Part shown: positions 7,502-15,152 of the stretch, piece by piece
Position numbering within the stretch: the stretch's first letter is position 1
Layout of the letters: the number at the start of each line of letters is the position of its first letter
NCBI RefSeq assembly: GCF_004361695.1
Contig: NZ_SNVW01000001.1
Location: 1 to 64,000 of the forward strand
Direction: 5' to 3'
Source: Curtobacterium flaccumfaciens
GTDB lineage: Bacteria; Actinomycetota; Actinomycetes; Actinomycetales; Microbacteriaceae
Length of the DNA stretch: 64,000 bases
Position numbers and translations under genes: made by a program
Notes under the pieces: generated by a model
The model's input: only the letters and a program-made list of their open reading frames with translations
Databases searched by the model: none
Told to the model about the DNA's origin: nothing

Positions 7502-8698
7502 CTACCAGCGCGGGGTGGTGACGCCGGTCCCGTCGGCCCACTCGAAGACGGACGCGCCCTCGATCCAGACGCGCGTCGCGCGGCTGGTGGCGTCGAGGGG
7601 GTCGCCGTCCCACAGGACGAGGTCGGCGTCGTAGCCCTCGGCGAGGCGGCCGACGCGGTCACCGAAACCGAGGAACTCGGCCGGGTTCGTGGTGAGCGCC
7701 TCGAGCGCGGTCTGACGGGGCAGGCCCTCCTTCACGGCGGCGGTCGCCTGGTCGACGAGCATGTTGATCGGCACGACGGGCGCGTCCGTGGTGATCGCGA
7801 CGCGGACCCCGGCGGCGGCGATCGTGGCGAGGTTCGGGATGCCGCGGTCACGGAGCTCGACCTTCGACCGGCTGGTGAACAGCGGGCCGTAGATGACCGG
7901 GATGTCCTTCTCGGCGAGGACGTCCGCGATCTTGTGCGCCTCGGTCCCGTGGTTCACGACCAGGCGGTAGCCGAACTCCTCGGAGAGGCGGATCGCCGTG
8001 GCGATGTCGTCGTGCCGGTGCGTGTGCTGGTCCCACACGAGCTCGCCGTCGAGCACGCGGACGAGCGTCTCCTTCGTGAGGTCGCGGGCGAACGGCTCGT
8101 CCTTCGCGGCGGCGGCGTCGCGGGCCGCACGGTAGTTCTGCGCCTCGACGAAGGCGTCGCGGATGATCTTCGCGACGCCGAGCCGCGTCGACGGGGTCTG
8201 GCCCTTCCCGCCGTAGACGCGCTTCGGGTTCTCGCCGAGCGCGCTCTTGATGCTCACCGAGTCGGAGATGAGCTGCTCGTCGATCGTGCGGCCACCCCAG
8301 GTCTTGATCGCCACGGTCTGGCCGCCGATCGGGTTGCCGGAGCCGGGCTTGACCACGATCGACGTGATGCCGCCGGCGAGGGCGTCGCGGAACCCCTCGT
8401 CGTCGATGTCGATGGCGTCGATCGCGCGGACGCCGGCCATGTTCGGCCCGGTCATCTCGTTCGTGTCGTTGCCCGCCTCGCCGTTCGCCTCCTCGTGGAT
8501 GCCGACGTGGCCGTGCGACTCGACGAAGCCGGGGACGAGCCAGGCGCCGCCGGCGTCGACGACCTCGAGCCCGTCCGGCACGGCGACGTCCGCGCCGAGG
8601 GCGGTGATCTTGCCGTCCTCGACGACGACGGTGCCGTCGAACTCGGGGGCGGAGACGGGGACGACGTGTGCGTTCGTGACGACGAAGGAGTTGCTCAT
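7502..8698 (-). CDS. metal-dependent amidohydrolase
   Basis: The 398-residue protein has the amidohydrolase (TIM-barrel) layout. An N-terminal beta-sandwich strand precedes the metal motif HGH (residues 62-64, VESHGHVGIHEE). Later histidines are seen in WDQHTHRHDD and VVNHGTEAHK, and the catalytic-type aspartate in ITTDAPVVP. The C-terminal block EGYDADLVLWDGDP closes the sandwich domain as in imidazolonepropionase and related hydrolases. The substrate is unknown. The ATG at 8698 sits six bases after a TACCGT hexamer on the minus strand, consistent with a leaderless transcript. It is convergent with pabC and divergent from the Fic gene. Confidence 0.88.
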   Translation of the reverse strand: MSNSFVVTNAHVVPVSAPEFDGTVVVEDGKITALGADVAVPDGLEVVDAGGAWLVPGFVESHGHVGIHEEANGEAGNDTNEMTGPNMAGVRAIDAIDIDDEGFRDALAGGITSIVVKPGSGNPIGGQTVAIKTWGGRTIDEQLISDSVSIKSALGENPKRVYGGKGQTPSTRLGVAKIIRDAFVEAQNYRAARDAAAAKDEPFARDLTKETLVRVLDGELVWDQHTHRHDDIATAIRLSEEFGYRLVVNHGTEAHKIADVLAEKDIPVIYGPLFTSRSKVELRDRGIPNLATIAAAGVRVAITTDAPVVPINMLVDQATAAVKEGLPRQTALEALTTNPAEFLGFGDRVGRLAEGYDADLVLWDGDPLDATSRATRVWIEGASVFEWADGTGVTTPRW

Positions 8699-8823
8699 GC
8701 CACCACGGTAGCGAGGTGCGGCGACATCGCCGTCATGCATACGGAATACCGATTCCTGGCGTCGCCGGACGTGCCGTGCCTACCGTCGGAGCACCACGAT
8801 CCCGCCCGGGCGACGGAGGAACC

Positions 8824-10047
8824 ATGCAGCAGGCCGGACCCAACCCACACGAGCGGCACTGGCCGTCGCACACCACGACGACCGTGCCCTGGCGCAGCAC
8901 GGTCCGCGGTCCCCGCGCCGACCGCGAGACCACCGCCGTCCGGGCATCGATCCCGCCGACCATCGCGCGGGCGGTGTGGACGCCGGACACCGACACCGCC
9001 GCCTTGCTCGACGGTGCCGCGGTGGCACTCCGCGAGCTCGACGCGCAGCACGGTACGGGGCTCTCCGCGCTCGGCGGTGTGCTCGACCGGACCGAGGCGG
9101 TCGCGTCCTCCCGCATCGAGGACGAGCACGCCACCCTCGACGACGTCGCGCGGGCGGCCGTCGGCATCCGCGCCGACCCCGGTGCGACCGCGATGGTGCG
9201 TGCCGGCGGGGCGATCGACGGCCTCGTCGCCGCGGCGGGCTCGGGCACCATCACCGAAGCGTCCCTGCTCGCGGCGCACCGGCTGCTGCTGCGCGACGAC
9301 CCCGTCGACGGGCGGTACGCCGGTCGGTACCGCGACGTGCAGAACTGGATCGGTGGCGGACGCTCCCCGCGACTCGCCCGGTACGTGCCGCCGCCACCGG
9401 AGCTCGTGCCGGGGCTGATGGACGACTTGTTCGTGTTCCTGCACCGCGACGACCTCCACCCCGTCGCACAGGCCGCGATCGCCCACGCCCAGTTCGAGTC
9501 GATCCACCCCTTCACCGACGGCAACGGGCGGATCGGCCGGGCGCTCATGGCCGCGGTGCTCCGGCGACGCGGACTCGCCCGGTTCGTCACGGTCCCCGTC
9601 GCCACGGCACTCGTCGCCGAACGCGACCGCTACTTCTGGCACCTCGAGCGGTTCCGCGACGGGCGACTGGACGACTGGGTCCGCGACGTCGCCATCGCGA
9701 TCGGGACCGTCTGCGACGAGGCAGCCCTGACCGCGCTGCTGCTCGACGAGGTCGCGGCGGAGCGGAGCGCCGGCCCGTGTGCCGACGGCGTGCACGCCGT
9801 GGTCGGCCGGGCGCTCGTAAGCGACCCGGTGCTCACCGAGGACCGACTCGACCAGCTCCTGCACGGCGAGCGGGGCACCGTGGACGCCGTGGCCGACGAC
9901 CTCTGCCGCGCCGGGGTCCTGCGGTCCGTCACCGAACGGCGCCGTGACCGGGCCTGGGTGACGATCGCCGCCGCCGACGAACTCGCCGCGTTCGGCGACC
10001 GCGTCCAGGCCGCCGTCCGACAGCGGGCGAATAGGGTGGGGTGGTGA
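8824..10047 (+). CDS. Fic-domain protein (probable AMPylase)
   Basis: The 407-residue protein carries a complete Fic motif at residues 228-239, HPFTDGNGRIGR, which transfers AMP or another NMP onto hydroxyls of target proteins. An N-terminal inhibitory-helix signature resembles class II Fic proteins: SSRIED, with E99 as the probable inhibitory glutamate. The usual Gly or Asn after it is Asp here. The C-terminal ~100 residues look like a winged-helix-type domain (VDAVADDLCRAGVLRSVTERRR). The ATG at 8824 has GGAGG six bases upstream. The stop overlaps the start of oligopeptidase B as GTGA. No antitoxin-like gene is seen upstream. The target is unknown. Confidence 0.88.
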   Translation: MQQAGPNPHERHWPSHTTTTVPWRSTVRGPRADRETTAVRASIPPTIARAVWTPDTDTAALLDGAAVALRELDAQHGTGLSALGGVLDRTEAVASSRIEDEHATLDDVARAAVGIRADPGATAMVRAGGAIDGLVAAAGSGTITEASLLAAHRLLLRDDPVDGRYAGRYRDVQNWIGGGRSPRLARYVPPPPELVPGLMDDLFVFLHRDDLHPVAQAAIAHAQFESIHPFTDGNGRIGRALMAAVLRRRGLARFVTVPVATALVAERDRYFWHLERFRDGRLDDWVRDVAIAIGTVCDEAALTALLLDEVAAERSAGPCADGVHAVVGRALVSDPVLTEDRLDQLLHGERGTVDAVADDLCRAGVLRSVTERRRDRAWVTIAAADELAAFGDRVQAAVRQRANRVGW

Positions 10048-12215
10048 GCAGCGAGCACGCACAGGCCACCCCTCCCATCGCCGCCAAGCGGCCAGTCACG
10101 AGGACCCACCACGGCATCGACTTCGTCGACGACTACGAGTGGCTGCGGGACAAGGAGTCACCGGACACCCTGGCCTACCTCGAGGCCGAGAACGCCCACA
10201 CGGACGCCGAGACCGCCCACCTGGGAGCGCTGCGCGACCGGGTCTTCGCCGAGGTGAAGGGCCGCGTGCAGGAGACCGACCTCTCCGTGCCCGTGCGGAT
10301 GGGCGACTGGTGGTACTTCACCCGCACGGCCGAGGGCAGCCAGTACGGCGTGCACTGCCGTGCGCCGATCGCCGGCCCCGACGACTGGACCCCGCCCGCG
10401 GTGGGCGAGGGCGCCGCGACGCTCGCCGGCGAGCAGGTCGTCCTCGACGGCAACTCCCTCGCCGACGGCCACGACTTCTTCTCGCTCGGCACCTACGACA
10501 TCAGCGACGACGGCACCCGCCTGGTCTACGGCATCGACGTCGAAGGCGACGAGCGGTACACCCTGCACGTCCGCGACCTGACGAGCGGCACCGACCTCGG
10601 CGACGTGATCCCGAACACCGGCGCCGGCGCGACGTTCGACCCCTCCGGCCGGTACGTGTTCTACCCGACCGTCGACGACTCGTGGCGCCCGGACCGCATC
10701 TGGCGCCACACCGTGGGCACCAGCGCCACCGACGACGTGCTCGTCTTCGAGGAGCCGGACGACCGCTACTGGGTCGGTGTCGGGGTCACCCGGTCGTCGC
10801 AGTACATCGTCATCGAGCTCGGGTCGAAGATCACGTCGGAGGCACTCGTGCTCGACGCGGCCGACCCGACGGGCGAGTTCCAGGTCGTCTGGCCGCGGCG
10901 CGACGGCGTCGAGTACGAGATCGAGCACGCCATCGTCGGCGGCAGCGACCGGTTCCTGGTGCTCCACAACGACGGCGCCGAGAACTTCGAGCTCGTCGAC
11001 GTTCCCGCCGACGACCCCACCTCCGAGCGCGACCGCCGCGTCGTCGTCGCGCACGACCCCGAGCGCCGCATCGAGTCGGTGGACGCCTTCGCCGAGCACC
11101 TCGCACTCGAGTACCGGTCCGAAGCGCTCCCCCGCATCGCGATCATCCCGATCGAGGGCGACGGCTACGGCGACGCGCACGAGGTCCCCTTCGACGAGGC
11201 ACTGTTCTCCGCCGGGCTCGGCGGCAACCCCGAGTGGGACCAGCCGACGCTCCGGATCGGGTTCACCTCGTTCGTCACGCCGTCCGAGGTCAGCGACCTC
11301 GACCTGGCCACCGGCGAGGTCACCGTGCTCAAGCGGCAGCCGGTGCTCGGCGGCTACGACCCCGCCGACTACGTGCAGGAGCGCGACTGGGCGACCGCGG
11401 CCGACGGCACGCGCGTGCCGATCTCGCTCGTCTGGCGCCGCGACGCCGTCGACGCCGACCAGCCCGCGCCGCTGCACCTGTACGGCTACGGCTCGTACGA
11501 GCACTCGATCGACCCCGGGTTCAGCGTGATGCGGCTCTCGATGCTCGACCGCGGTGTCGTGTTCGCCGTCGCCCATGTCCGGGGCGGCGGCGAGATGGGC
11601 CGCCACTGGTACGAGAACGGCAAGACCCTCACGAAGAAGAACACGTTCACCGACTTCGTCGCGGTGGCGTCACACCTCATCGACTCCGGTCGCACCAGCG
11701 CCGACCGGCTCGTGGCCGAGGGCGGCAGCGCCGGCGGGCTGCTGATGGGCGCGGTCGCGAACCTCGCACCCGAACGCTTCGCCGGCATCCTCGCCGCGGT
11801 GCCGTTCGTCGACGCGCTCACGAGCATCCTCGACCCCGACCTGCCACTGACGGTGATCGAGTGGGACGAGTGGGGCGACCCGCTGCACGACCCCGAGGTC
11901 TACCGCTACATGAGCGAGTACACCCCGTACGAGAACGTCCGCGACGACGTGCAGTACCCGAAGATCCTCGCCGTGACGTCGATCAACGACACCCGGGTCC
12001 TCTACGTCGAACCGGCGAAGTGGACGGCGAAGCTCCGCGAGGTCGGGGCGCCCGTGCTCCTCAAGACCGAGATGGCCGCCGGACACGGTGGCGTCAGCGG
12101 ACGGTACGACTCGTGGAAGGAGCGGGCGTTCGAACTCGCCTGGCTCCTCGACGTCCTCGGTCTCGCCGACGTGACGCCGGCGGCGGCGAACGCGAACCCG
12201 GTCGCCGCCGGATGA
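10044..12215 (+). CDS. ptrB: oligopeptidase B, S9A serine peptidase
   Basis: The 723-residue protein cleaves short peptides, in this family usually after Arg or Lys. An N-terminal seven-bladed propeller (about residues 70-420) gates a C-terminal alpha/beta-hydrolase domain. The catalytic triad is visible: S562 in EGGSAGGLLMGAV, D649 in SINDTRVLYVEPAKW and H681 in AAGHGG. No signal peptide is present, so it is cytosolic. GTG 10044 is chosen because it overlaps the Fic stop codon as GTGA and stands six bases after TAGGGT; GTG 10041 is the alternative. It is followed by an ATGA overlap into the isochorismatase-like gene. Confidence 0.92.
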   Translation: MSSEHAQATPPIAAKRPVTRTHHGIDFVDDYEWLRDKESPDTLAYLEAENAHTDAETAHLGALRDRVFAEVKGRVQETDLSVPVRMGDWWYFTRTAEGSQYGVHCRAPIAGPDDWTPPAVGEGAATLAGEQVVLDGNSLADGHDFFSLGTYDISDDGTRLVYGIDVEGDERYTLHVRDLTSGTDLGDVIPNTGAGATFDPSGRYVFYPTVDDSWRPDRIWRHTVGTSATDDVLVFEEPDDRYWVGVGVTRSSQYIVIELGSKITSEALVLDAADPTGEFQVVWPRRDGVEYEIEHAIVGGSDRFLVLHNDGAENFELVDVPADDPTSERDRRVVVAHDPERRIESVDAFAEHLALEYRSEALPRIAIIPIEGDGYGDAHEVPFDEALFSAGLGGNPEWDQPTLRIGFTSFVTPSEVSDLDLATGEVTVLKRQPVLGGYDPADYVQERDWATAADGTRVPISLVWRRDAVDADQPAPLHLYGYGSYEHSIDPGFSVMRLSMLDRGVVFAVAHVRGGGEMGRHWYENGKTLTKKNTFTDFVAVASHLIDSGRTSADRLVAEGGSAGGLLMGAVANLAPERFAGILAAVPFVDALTSILDPDLPLTVIEWDEWGDPLHDPEVYRYMSEYTPYENVRDDVQYPKILAVTSINDTRVLYVEPAKWTAKLREVGAPVLLKTEMAAGHGGVSGRYDSWKERAFELAWLLDVLGLADVTPAAANANPVAAG

Positions 12216-12745
12216 CGACCGCGCTGCTCGTCATCGACGTCCAGGCGGGGGTCGTCCGGCCGTGCATCGACGGGCAGCAGGTCGTCGACCGGATCGACGG
12301 ACTCGTCGAGCGTGCCAGGGCAGAGGAAGCGCCCGTCGTCTGGGTGCAGGACGAACAGGACTTCGCCGTCGGTTCGGATGACTGGCAGCTCGCGGCGCCG
12401 CTCGTCCGGCACGACGCCGAGCCGCTCATCCGGAAGACCTACCGCGACGCCTTCGCGGACACCGATCTGCACCTCGTGCTCGCCGATCTCGGCGTCTCGC
12501 GGCTGGTGGTCACCGGGGCACAGACGGACTACTGCGTCCGGACCACGGCGCAGCGTGCCGCCGCCGAGGGTTTCGACGTCACCCTGGTCGAGGACGCCCA
12601 CACCACGACCGATGCGGAGTGGGGCGGGACCGTCATCACGGCCGCGGACGTCATCGCGCACACGAACATGTACTGGAGCGGGCTGCGCTACCCCGGACGC
12701 CGGTTCGACGTCGCGCCCGCGGCCGCTGTCCCGCTGACGGCGTAG
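12212..12745 (+). CDS. isochorismatase-like cysteine hydrolase
   Basis: The 177-residue single-domain protein has the cysteine-hydrolase triad of the isochorismatase/nicotinamidase superfamily: D9 (LLVIDVQ), K75 (LIRKTYRDAF) and C108 (TGAQTDYCVR). TTDAEWGG and HTNMYWSG near the end match the family's usual tail. Substrates in this family are amides or enol ethers; the true one cannot be read from the sequence. The start overlaps the oligopeptidase B stop as ATGA, so the two are translationally coupled and probably form an operon with the Fic gene. The 150 bases after it hold only GC-rich sequence with no clear feature. Confidence 0.88.
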   Translation: MTTALLVIDVQAGVVRPCIDGQQVVDRIDGLVERARAEEAPVVWVQDEQDFAVGSDDWQLAAPLVRHDAEPLIRKTYRDAFADTDLHLVLADLGVSRLVVTGAQTDYCVRTTAQRAAAEGFDVTLVEDAHTTTDAEWGGTVITAADVIAHTNMYWSGLRYPGRRFDVAPAAAVPLTA

Positions 12746-12895
12746 CGGGCCCGGCTGGCGGCTTAACCGAGGCCGTGGGCCGTGGGGCCGCCCGGCCGGC
12801 CCAGGGGTTCAGGCCGGCGTCGGAGGTGCGCGCCGTGGCCGGGTCCCGTCCGGATCCGGCTCCGGTCCGGGGGTCAGGGGTCCGGGGTCCGGCGA

Positions 12896-14428
12896 TCACA
12901 CGCGGTTGAGCGCCTGCACCGCCTCGTCGTAGGAGTCCTCTGCCAAGCGGACCCGGTCCCCGGCGAGCACGCCGTACCCGAAGGTGCCCTCTCCCCCGCG
13001 TTCCGCGATCCCGGAGTGCACCCGGAGCACGTCGAGCGCGTGCAGTGACCGCACCCGCTCGGTGAGTACGTCGGCCGCGTCGCCGATGCGCGTCCACAGC
13101 GCGTGCGGGAACGCATCGTCCCGCAGCACGTCCATCGCCATCCGGGCACGGGTCGCCGCACGCCACGCGAGCTCGGTCGCCTCGCGCGCAGCGGTCTCCC
13201 GCTCGAGCACCGCGGTGGTCTCGTCGTCTTCGCCCACGGCGTCGCGGACGAGCTCCCGCACGCGCGGCTTCTCGATCGCGGACACGTCCTGCGCGACCTT
13301 CTTCGGGGAGCGCAGCGCCCACGCGGTCGGCTCGGGCCGCTCCACGGCGTCGTCGAGGACGTCGAGGAGCTCGAGGAACGGTTCGCTGTGCAAGAACGCG
13401 ACGACGTCCCGCACGGCCACGGCGCGGCGCTCCCGGGTCGCGGCGAGGATGCGCTCCCGCGTCATGGCGTCGACCAGGGCGTCCTGCGCGGGAGTCGACG
13501 CACGCGGCAGGCGCTCGACGAGGTACTCGGCCAGGGCGGCACGGGCGGTCACCGCCGCCAGCCCCTCGGCGGCCTCGACCGCACGGTCGACGGACTCGGT
13601 CGGCGGGAACGCCGGCCGGTACGAACCGGTCACCGCTGCGATGCCGAGCGCGATCTCGGCCGTCTCACGAAGGTCCGCCTGCCCGCCGGACCGGAGCAGT
13701 GCCTCCTGGTCGAGGAGGCCCGTCCGCAGCTTCCGCAGCCGCTTCGTCAGGGCGCGCGCCGCGGTGCCCTTCTCGGGCTTGTCCGCGGACCGGAGGCGGG
13801 CTGCGGGCGCGCCGTCGAGGCCGCGGGCGAGCTTCGACGAGACAGCCGCCGGGCCGGCGCCGACCGCGGCGAAGCGGCCGTCGAGGGCCGCGAAGAGCTC
13901 GTGTGCCACCTGCGGGTCGACACCACCGACGGTCTCGACCTCGACCTCGCGCCAGGTGCGCGGTGTCTCCGGGGCGTCGTCGTCGAGGCGCTGCGCGGTG
14001 ACCTGGTCGTCGGCGAGCTCGGCGATCTGGTCGCCGTCCTCGTCGAGGAGCCGGGTGACGGTGCGGGTGGTCGTGATGCGGACGACCGGACGGAGCCCCC
14101 GGCCACGGCGCTCGGTGAAGAGCGCGGCGAGGACCTCGTCCGGCACGGCGTCGGCGTCGTCGGTGAGCGGGAAGTGCTGCTCGTGCCGGACCGTGTCCGA
14201 CTCCGACCGCTTGATGTGCCAGCCGGCGTCGGGGCCACCCGTGCGGCGACGGACGGTCACCCGCGCGGCCACCAGGTCGTAGCGTTCGGTGTCCCAGTAG
14301 GTCGCGTCGAGTGCGAACGGCTCTTGGTGGTCGGTGCGGAGGATGCCGCCGACACCGATCAGGTCCGGGAGGTCACCGCCCTCGGGCAGGTCGTAGGTGC
14401 GCTCGATCTCGAGGTGCGTGTCGCTCAC
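12896..14428 (-). CDS. CYTH and CHAD domain protein
   Basis: The 510-residue protein joins an N-terminal CYTH (triphosphate tunnel) domain, about residues 1-195, to a C-terminal CHAD domain, about 215-510. CYTH domains bind and often hydrolyse triphosphates. CHAD helices are rich in conserved His, Arg and Lys and bind polyphosphate. The usual ExExK motif reads EIERT at the N-terminus, so the lysine is replaced by threonine; other tunnel residues (RVTVRRR, WHIKR) are present. GTG 14428 is the start, overlapping the stop of the small upstream gene as GTGA. A role in polyphosphate biology is an inference from the domain pair. Confidence 0.88.
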   Translation of the reverse strand: MSDTHLEIERTYDLPEGGDLPDLIGVGGILRTDHQEPFALDATYWDTERYDLVAARVTVRRRTGGPDAGWHIKRSESDTVRHEQHFPLTDDADAVPDEVLAALFTERRGRGLRPVVRITTTRTVTRLLDEDGDQIAELADDQVTAQRLDDDAPETPRTWREVEVETVGGVDPQVAHELFAALDGRFAAVGAGPAAVSSKLARGLDGAPAARLRSADKPEKGTAARALTKRLRKLRTGLLDQEALLRSGGQADLRETAEIALGIAAVTGSYRPAFPPTESVDRAVEAAEGLAAVTARAALAEYLVERLPRASTPAQDALVDAMTRERILAATRERRAVAVRDVVAFLHSEPFLELLDVLDDAVERPEPTAWALRSPKKVAQDVSAIEKPRVRELVRDAVGEDDETTAVLERETAAREATELAWRAATRARMAMDVLRDDAFPHALWTRIGDAADVLTERVRSLHALDVLRVHSGIAERGGEGTFGYGVLAGDRVRLAEDSYDEAVQALNRV

Positions 14429-14646
14429 GCGCTCTTGTCTACCAGGGCTTCCGTGTGCTGCTCGACCAGGGCGGGTGCATCTGTGGAGAATCGGCTCGCG
14501 ACGACGGCGCTGACGATGGCGGCGAGGAACGGCACGACTCCCACGGCCACCGACACGGAGGACTTCACCGAGTACGCCATCGGGGCGTCCCGGACCGCGT
14601 TGTTCAGCGGGAAGACCAGGACGAACGCGACGAGCGGGAAGAGCAC
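14425..14646 (-). CDS. small two-helix membrane protein
   Basis: The 73-residue frame encodes two hydrophobic segments, about residues 2-15 (LFPLVAFVLVFPL) and 30-50 (VSVAVGVVPFLAAIVSAVVA), with a short polar tail. The only reasonable start is GTG 14646, because a stop codon lies 11 codons upstream. Its stop overlaps the CYTH-CHAD start as GTGA, which argues that it is real and cotranslated. It is divergent from the mycoredoxin gene. Function unknown. Confidence 0.6.
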   Translation of the reverse strand: MLFPLVAFVLVFPLNNAVRDAPMAYSVKSSVSVAVGVVPFLAAIVSAVVASRFSTDAPALVEQHTEALVDKSA

Positions 14647-14677
14647 GAGCGACCAGGTCCAGCGCGGTCCGACGGGT

Positions 14678-14683
14678 TAGCCT
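14678..14683 (+). promoter_or_regulatory. -10 hexamer TAGCCT, leaderless start
   Basis: TAGCCT ends six bases before the ATG of the mycoredoxin gene, with no Shine-Dalgarno sequence between them. This predicts a leaderless mRNA starting at the ATG. Confidence 0.55.
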
Positions 14684-14689
14684 GAGCCC

Positions 14690-14962
14690 ATGAGCGAGAC
14701 GATCACCCGCGACGCGTTCGTGCCGGAAGCCGGCGGCGTCACCATGTTCACGACCACCTGGTGCGGGTACTGCGCACGCCTGAAGAGCCAGATGACGAAG
14801 GCCGGCGTGCCCTACACCGAGGTCGACATCGAGCAGACGCCGGGGACGGCCGAGCTCGTCGCCGAGGTCAACGGCGGCAACCAGACCGTGCCGACGCTGG
14901 TGTTCCCCGACGGCAGCACCGCCACGAACCCGTCGCTCGCCGAGGTCCAGTCGCGCATCTGA
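14690..14962 (+). CDS. mrx1: mycoredoxin (glutaredoxin fold)
   Basis: The 90-residue thioredoxin-fold protein has a CGYC active site (C25, C28) in FTTTWCGYCARLK and the conserved cis-Pro segment TVPTLVF. It closely resembles actinobacterial mycoredoxin-1, which reduces mixed disulfides between proteins and mycothiol. The GGNQTVPTLVFPDGSTATNPS stretch matches that group better than NrdH redoxins. It is cytosolic. It has its own leaderless-type promoter and is closed by a strong hairpin at 15008-15069. Confidence 0.9.
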   Translation: MSETITRDAFVPEAGGVTMFTTTWCGYCARLKSQMTKAGVPYTEVDIEQTPGTAELVAEVNGGNQTVPTLVFPDGSTATNPSLAEVQSRI

Positions 14963-15007
14963 CGCCGACGCGGCGCCCCGCGCCCCGCGCCCCGCGCCCC
15001 GCAGCAG

Positions 15008-15069
15008 CGCACAACGAAAACCCGCTCGAACCGCGCAATCGCGTGGTTCGAGCGGGTTTTTGTTGTGCG
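15008..15069. terminator. long near-perfect hairpin with A/T flanks
   Basis: An arm starting CGCACAACGAAAACCCGCTC pairs with its complement ending GTTGTGCG over about 28 bp with two mismatches and a four-base loop. AAAA and TTTTT tracts sit inside the outer stem, so it works as a terminator for the mycoredoxin gene on the plus strand and for the helicase gene on the minus strand. The outermost arm shares CGCACAAC with the hairpin repeats at 40.6-40.9 kb. GC-only low-complexity sequence flanks it on both sides (14970-15005 and 15075-15145). Confidence 0.85.
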
Positions 15070-15152
15070 AAAGCCAACCGCGCCGGGCCGCGGGCCGCGC
15101 CGCGCCGGGCCGGGCGCCGGGCCGCGCCGGGCGCCGCGCCAGCCCAAGCAGC

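Noticed and set aside
15075-15145. Coding or regulatory meaning of GCCGCGCCGGGC-type sequence
   Set aside because: It is simple-sequence GC-rich DNA without open frame support or stable unique fold; the same kind of sequence occurs at 14970-15005.
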